Positions 61,391 to 64,000 of a stretch of DNA of 64,000 bases are shown here, piece by piece (within the stretch, counting starts at the first letter, position 1; every line of letters starts with the position of its first letter). Source of the stretch: Ligilactobacillus apodemi DSM 16634 = JCM 16172 (GTDB taxonomy: Bacteria > Bacillota > Bacilli > Lactobacillales > Lactobacillaceae); contig NZ_AZFT01000030.1 in the NCBI RefSeq assembly GCF_001434405.1, positions 17,606-81,605 of the forward strand, given 5' to 3'. Position numbers and translations under genes: made by a program. A model generated the notes under the pieces. The model did not search any database. It had not been told where the DNA came from and worked only from the letters and a program-made list of their open reading frames with translations.

Positions 61391-63589
61391 TTAGACTTCA
61401 ACTGTTCCAACTACAGTCTTAGCAGCTTGATGTCCTAATTTATCGATCTTAACTTCTTTAATGTCTTGCACATTAGTAAATGCGACAACAATTGTATCAT
61501 CTTTACCAGCAGCTTTGATCTTATCAAGATCAGCTAAAGCAAGTAAGTCACCCGCTTTAACCTTAGCGCCATCTTTAACTTTAACGTCAAATGGTTCGCC
61601 ATTCAAGCCAACTGTATCAAGACCCATGTGAACAAGAACTTCTAAACCTGCATCTGTTAATAAACCGATCGCATGTTTAGTTGGGAAGACACTTGTTACC
61701 GTACCAGAAACTGGTGCATAAACATTTTGGTTATCTGGTTTGACCCCAAAACCATCACCCATCATCTTTTGGGAGAAGACTGGATCATTTACGTCTTCGA
61801 TCTTAATAACATCACCGTCTGAAACTGTATGAATTTCTTCAACGACGCCCTTATATTGGATCGTCTTTTCTTCTGTAACTATGCCACTCATGACATCAAC
61901 TTTAGGAATTTCTACCCCTGAGTCGAGTAAATCTTGAATATCTGATTTCAAAACGTCAGCCTTTGGACCATATACGGCTTGGACACCTTCGCCCTTAACG
62001 ATCAAGCCCATTGCACCGACACGTTTCCATTCTTCTTCTGAACCAACATTGTTGTGATCTTTAACTGTGACCCGGAGACGTGTCATGCAGGCATCAACGT
62101 CTGAAATGTTTTCACGTCCACCAAGCAAGTTGATGATTTTAACAACTTGTGAGTTAGGATCTGCTTTACCGTCAGTGGTTGTAGCAGCGCTGTCACCATT
62201 ATCACCAGCAGCTTCAATACCATCATAGTTACCGTTACGTCCTGGTGTAGCTAAGTTGAATTTCTTGATCATGAAGTTTGTGATGAAATACATCGCAACC
62301 GCAAAGAGCAAGGATACCCAGATAAAGTTAAAGAGATCTTGGCCTAAACCAGCTTTGATCGCCATTGGTGAGCGGGTCAAAAGCTCGATGTTACCAAAGG
62401 AGTGAACCCGTAAGTTGATCAAGTCAGCTGAAGCAAATGCCAAACCTTGAACGATCGCATAAACAATATACAATGGTACCGCCACAAACATGAACATGTA
62501 TTCAAGTGGTTCTGTAACACCTGTCAAGAACACGGCAAGTGCTGCTGAGATAAACATTGAAGCATATTGTTTCTTCTTATCTTCGTCAACATTCTTGTAC
62601 ATAGCCAATGTAAGACCCATCAAGATACCTGTTGAACCGATCATTTGTCCAACTTTGAAACGAGCTGGTGTCCAGTGTGTTAAAACATAGTTATACTTAG
62701 TCATATCACCGGCAGATTTCAAGTTAACTAAGTCAGTTGTCCATGCAAGCCACAATGGATCTTGTCCGAATACTTGCTTACCTGCTTGAGCACCTGTCAA
62801 GATTTCGTAAGTCCCACCTAAAGAGGTATAGTTGATCGGAATCGTTAACATGTGGTGTAAACCAAATGGTAATAAGAGACGTTCCAAGGTACCAAAGAGG
62901 AATGGTGCTAAGAAACGAGCTGTTTCTTGTGAGTTAGCGATCCACATCCCGAAGCTGTTGATACCGTATTGGATAACTGGCCAAATGATAGCTAAAATCA
63001 AAGCAACGATCGTTGAACGTAAGATAACTACGAATGGAACGAAGCGCTTACCATTAAAGAATGATAATGCATCTGGCAACTTACGGAAGTTGTAGTACTT
63101 GTTGTAAGCTGTCGCCCCAACGAACCCGGCGATGATACCAACGAACACACCCATGTTAAGTGCTGGTGCACCTAAAACGCTAACAAAATAGTCGCTAACT
63201 AAGATCTTTGTGCCAAAAATCGTGTGCACATATGCCTTTGTATCAGCAAGTGTTTCGGCAGTTACGCCAAAGACTGTCCCAGTAACAACGTTGATCAAAA
63301 TAAATGCTAAACCTGCAGCGAACGCACCACCAGCACGTTCCTTAGCCCAACTACCCCCAATGGCTAACGCAAATAAAATGTTTAAGTTATTGATAACACC
63401 CCAACCGAGCTGTTCAATAACGCCACCTGTTGTAACTAAAGCTGTCATATTTGGGTCGATCATCGCGATCGTTTTACCGATACTGATCATCAAACCAGCA
63501 GCCGGCATAACGGCGATAACCACCATCAAACACTTACCGAACTTTTGCCAAAATTCGAAACTAAAAAACTTTTTGAATTGTGCTTTCAA
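61391..63589 (-). CDS. PTS glucose/maltose-type transporter subunit IICBA
   Basis: A 732-residue fused EII: membrane IIC (about 1-440, FSFEFWQKFGKCLMVVIAVMPAAG start), a linker, IIB with phospho-Cys in DVDACMTRLRV and C-terminal IIA with His in VLVHMGLDTVGL. PtsG- and MalT-type transporters share this order. The operator motif it shares with the GH13 operon favours maltose (MalT-like), but glucose or N-acetylglucosamine cannot be excluded. A downstream endonuclease gene follows after a terminator. Confidence 0.88.
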   Translation of the reverse strand: MKAQFKKFFSFEFWQKFGKCLMVVIAVMPAAGLMISIGKTIAMIDPNMTALVTTGGVIEQLGWGVINNLNILFALAIGGSWAKERAGGAFAAGLAFILINVVTGTVFGVTAETLADTKAYVHTIFGTKILVSDYFVSVLGAPALNMGVFVGIIAGFVGATAYNKYYNFRKLPDALSFFNGKRFVPFVVILRSTIVALILAIIWPVIQYGINSFGMWIANSQETARFLAPFLFGTLERLLLPFGLHHMLTIPINYTSLGGTYEILTGAQAGKQVFGQDPLWLAWTTDLVNLKSAGDMTKYNYVLTHWTPARFKVGQMIGSTGILMGLTLAMYKNVDEDKKKQYASMFISAALAVFLTGVTEPLEYMFMFVAVPLYIVYAIVQGLAFASADLINLRVHSFGNIELLTRSPMAIKAGLGQDLFNFIWVSLLFAVAMYFITNFMIKKFNLATPGRNGNYDGIEAAGDNGDSAATTTDGKADPNSQVVKIINLLGGRENISDVDACMTRLRVTVKDHNNVGSEEEWKRVGAMGLIVKGEGVQAVYGPKADVLKSDIQDLLDSGVEIPKVDVMSGIVTEEKTIQYKGVVEEIHTVSDGDVIKIEDVNDPVFSQKMMGDGFGVKPDNQNVYAPVSGTVTSVFPTKHAIGLLTDAGLEVLVHMGLDTVGLNGEPFDVKVKDGAKVKAGDLLALADLDKIKAAGKDDTIVVAFTNVQDIKEVKIDKLGHQAAKTVVGTVEV

Positions 63590-63629
63590 CTATCTCACTC
63601 CTTTAAAGATTTTCCCTAAATAACTTGGT

Positions 63630-63655
63630 TATGCAACCGGTTTATGCAATCGGTT
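63630..63655. promoter_or_regulatory. Tandem 13-bp operator repeats upstream of PTS gene
   Basis: TATGCAACCGGTT is followed directly by TATGCAATCGGTT (12 of 13 identical). Both contain LacI-type cores, and the second contains TGCAATCGGTT, which is identical to part of the operator at 52988. Confidence 0.65.
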
Positions 63656-63900
63656 TCATTACATTTTTTATTATACCTACTCTCCTAAAAAATGTAAACC
63701 CTTTCGATTGTTTTTTTCACATATTTTTTTAAGATTCTACTTTAAGCCCGTCATTTCGCTATTTGTCAGGTCTTTTTTATTTTTCCTTAACGAGTTATAT
63801 TTGTAACATTGCGTGCTAAAACAGCAGAAATTTTTTCACTAATACTAACTAGCAACTACAATTTAATTACTTTGGATTTGTTAGACTTTGCAACAGCACA

Positions 63901-63937
63901 AAAAAGCACCTAGTAACTATATACTAGATGCTTTTAG
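63901..63937 (-). terminator. Terminator of tRNA transcript
   Basis: On the minus strand AAGCA-CTAGTA pairs with TACTAG-TGCTT and is followed by TTTTTTG. Confidence 0.85.
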
Positions 63938-63944
63938 AACTTAG

Positions 63945-64000
63945 CGGTCCTAACCGGATTTGAACCGGTGATCTCCTGCGTGACAGGCAGGCGTGATAAC
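63945..64000 (-). tRNA. tRNA-Asp (anticodon GTC), 3' part
   Basis: The minus strand shows the anticodon arm CCTGC-CTGTCAC-GCAGG (anticodon GTC at 63984-63982), a T arm ACCGG-TTCAAAT-CCGGT and the 3' acceptor strand ending GGACC plus discriminator G. No CCA is encoded. The 5' third lies beyond the right edge. The window ends inside the D arm (GTTATCAC). Confidence 0.93.

Larger units (their letters stand above)
63590..63944. other. Non-coding interval between PTS gene and tRNA
   Basis: No gene seen. It contains the tandem operator repeats listed below and the tRNA terminator at its right end. Confidence 0.6.

Noticed and set aside
1..64000. CRISPR arrays, prophage or insertion sequences
   Set aside because: No regular spaced repeats, cas genes, transposase or integrase coding regions were seen on either strand.

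Overview
The window reads as low-GC Firmicutes DNA, most likely a Lactobacillaceae chromosome and possibly Ligilactobacillus-like. Support comes from strong AGGAGG-type ribosome binding sites, an rsmG-noc-parA-parB-DUF951-ychF-DUF1129 block of the kind found near the origin in Lactobacillales, a sortase-anchored LPXTG relic with a YSIRK-type signal, many PTS carbohydrate loci with cre-like boxes, and a folT gene behind a THF-riboswitch-like leader. The genus is an inference. I saw no rRNA, CRISPR array, prophage or insertion sequence.

Layout. 1-2.7 kb: the end of a LytTR response regulator, an opposing zinc-ribbon membrane protein and an AgrC-like sensor kinase. 2.8-8.7 kb: an oxidoreductase, a CPBP protease, guaA, coaA, an SGNH hydrolase and an orphan HicB-like regulator. 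8.7-20 kb: a decay-prone stretch with a wrecked surface beta-galactosidase remnant, an MFS gene with a damaged 5' end, and a UvrA-like relic joined to the tail of an ABC-2 permease, interleaved with intact helD, a cation/proton antiporter and a phosphatase. 20-30 kb: ackA, a complete seven-gene ascorbate (ula) operon and two DeoR regulators. 30-38 kb: the ychF/par/noc/rsmG block plus two candidate structured RNAs. 38-42 kb: a zinc ABC importer behind a Zur-like box, then riboswitch-folT. 42-43 kb: a tandemly duplicated type I toxin-antitoxin module. 43-54 kb: uracil-DNA glycosylase, serC, a three-LysM NlpC/P60 hydrolase and an alpha-glucan operon (three GH13 proteins plus a DyP peroxidase). 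54-64 kb: cupin/CMD proteins, a divergent sucrose (scr) locus, a glucose/maltose-type PTS and a partial tRNA-Asp.

How it works together. Much of the gene content is sugar uptake: ascorbate, sucrose and probably maltose, with acetate kinase closing fermentation. The GH13 operon and the last PTS carry the same LacI-type operator core (TGCAATCGGTT), which suggests one maltose-type regulon.

The most striking items are: (1) two near-identical copies of a 34-codon holin-like toxin, each with its own antisense RNA promoter, where only the first copy keeps a toxin ribosome binding site; (2) a full-length GH13 protein that has lost all three catalytic residues next to an intact paralogue; (3) a candidate small RNA with a C-rich hairpin loop at 37.5 kb; (4) a second structured RNA candidate at 30.3 kb.
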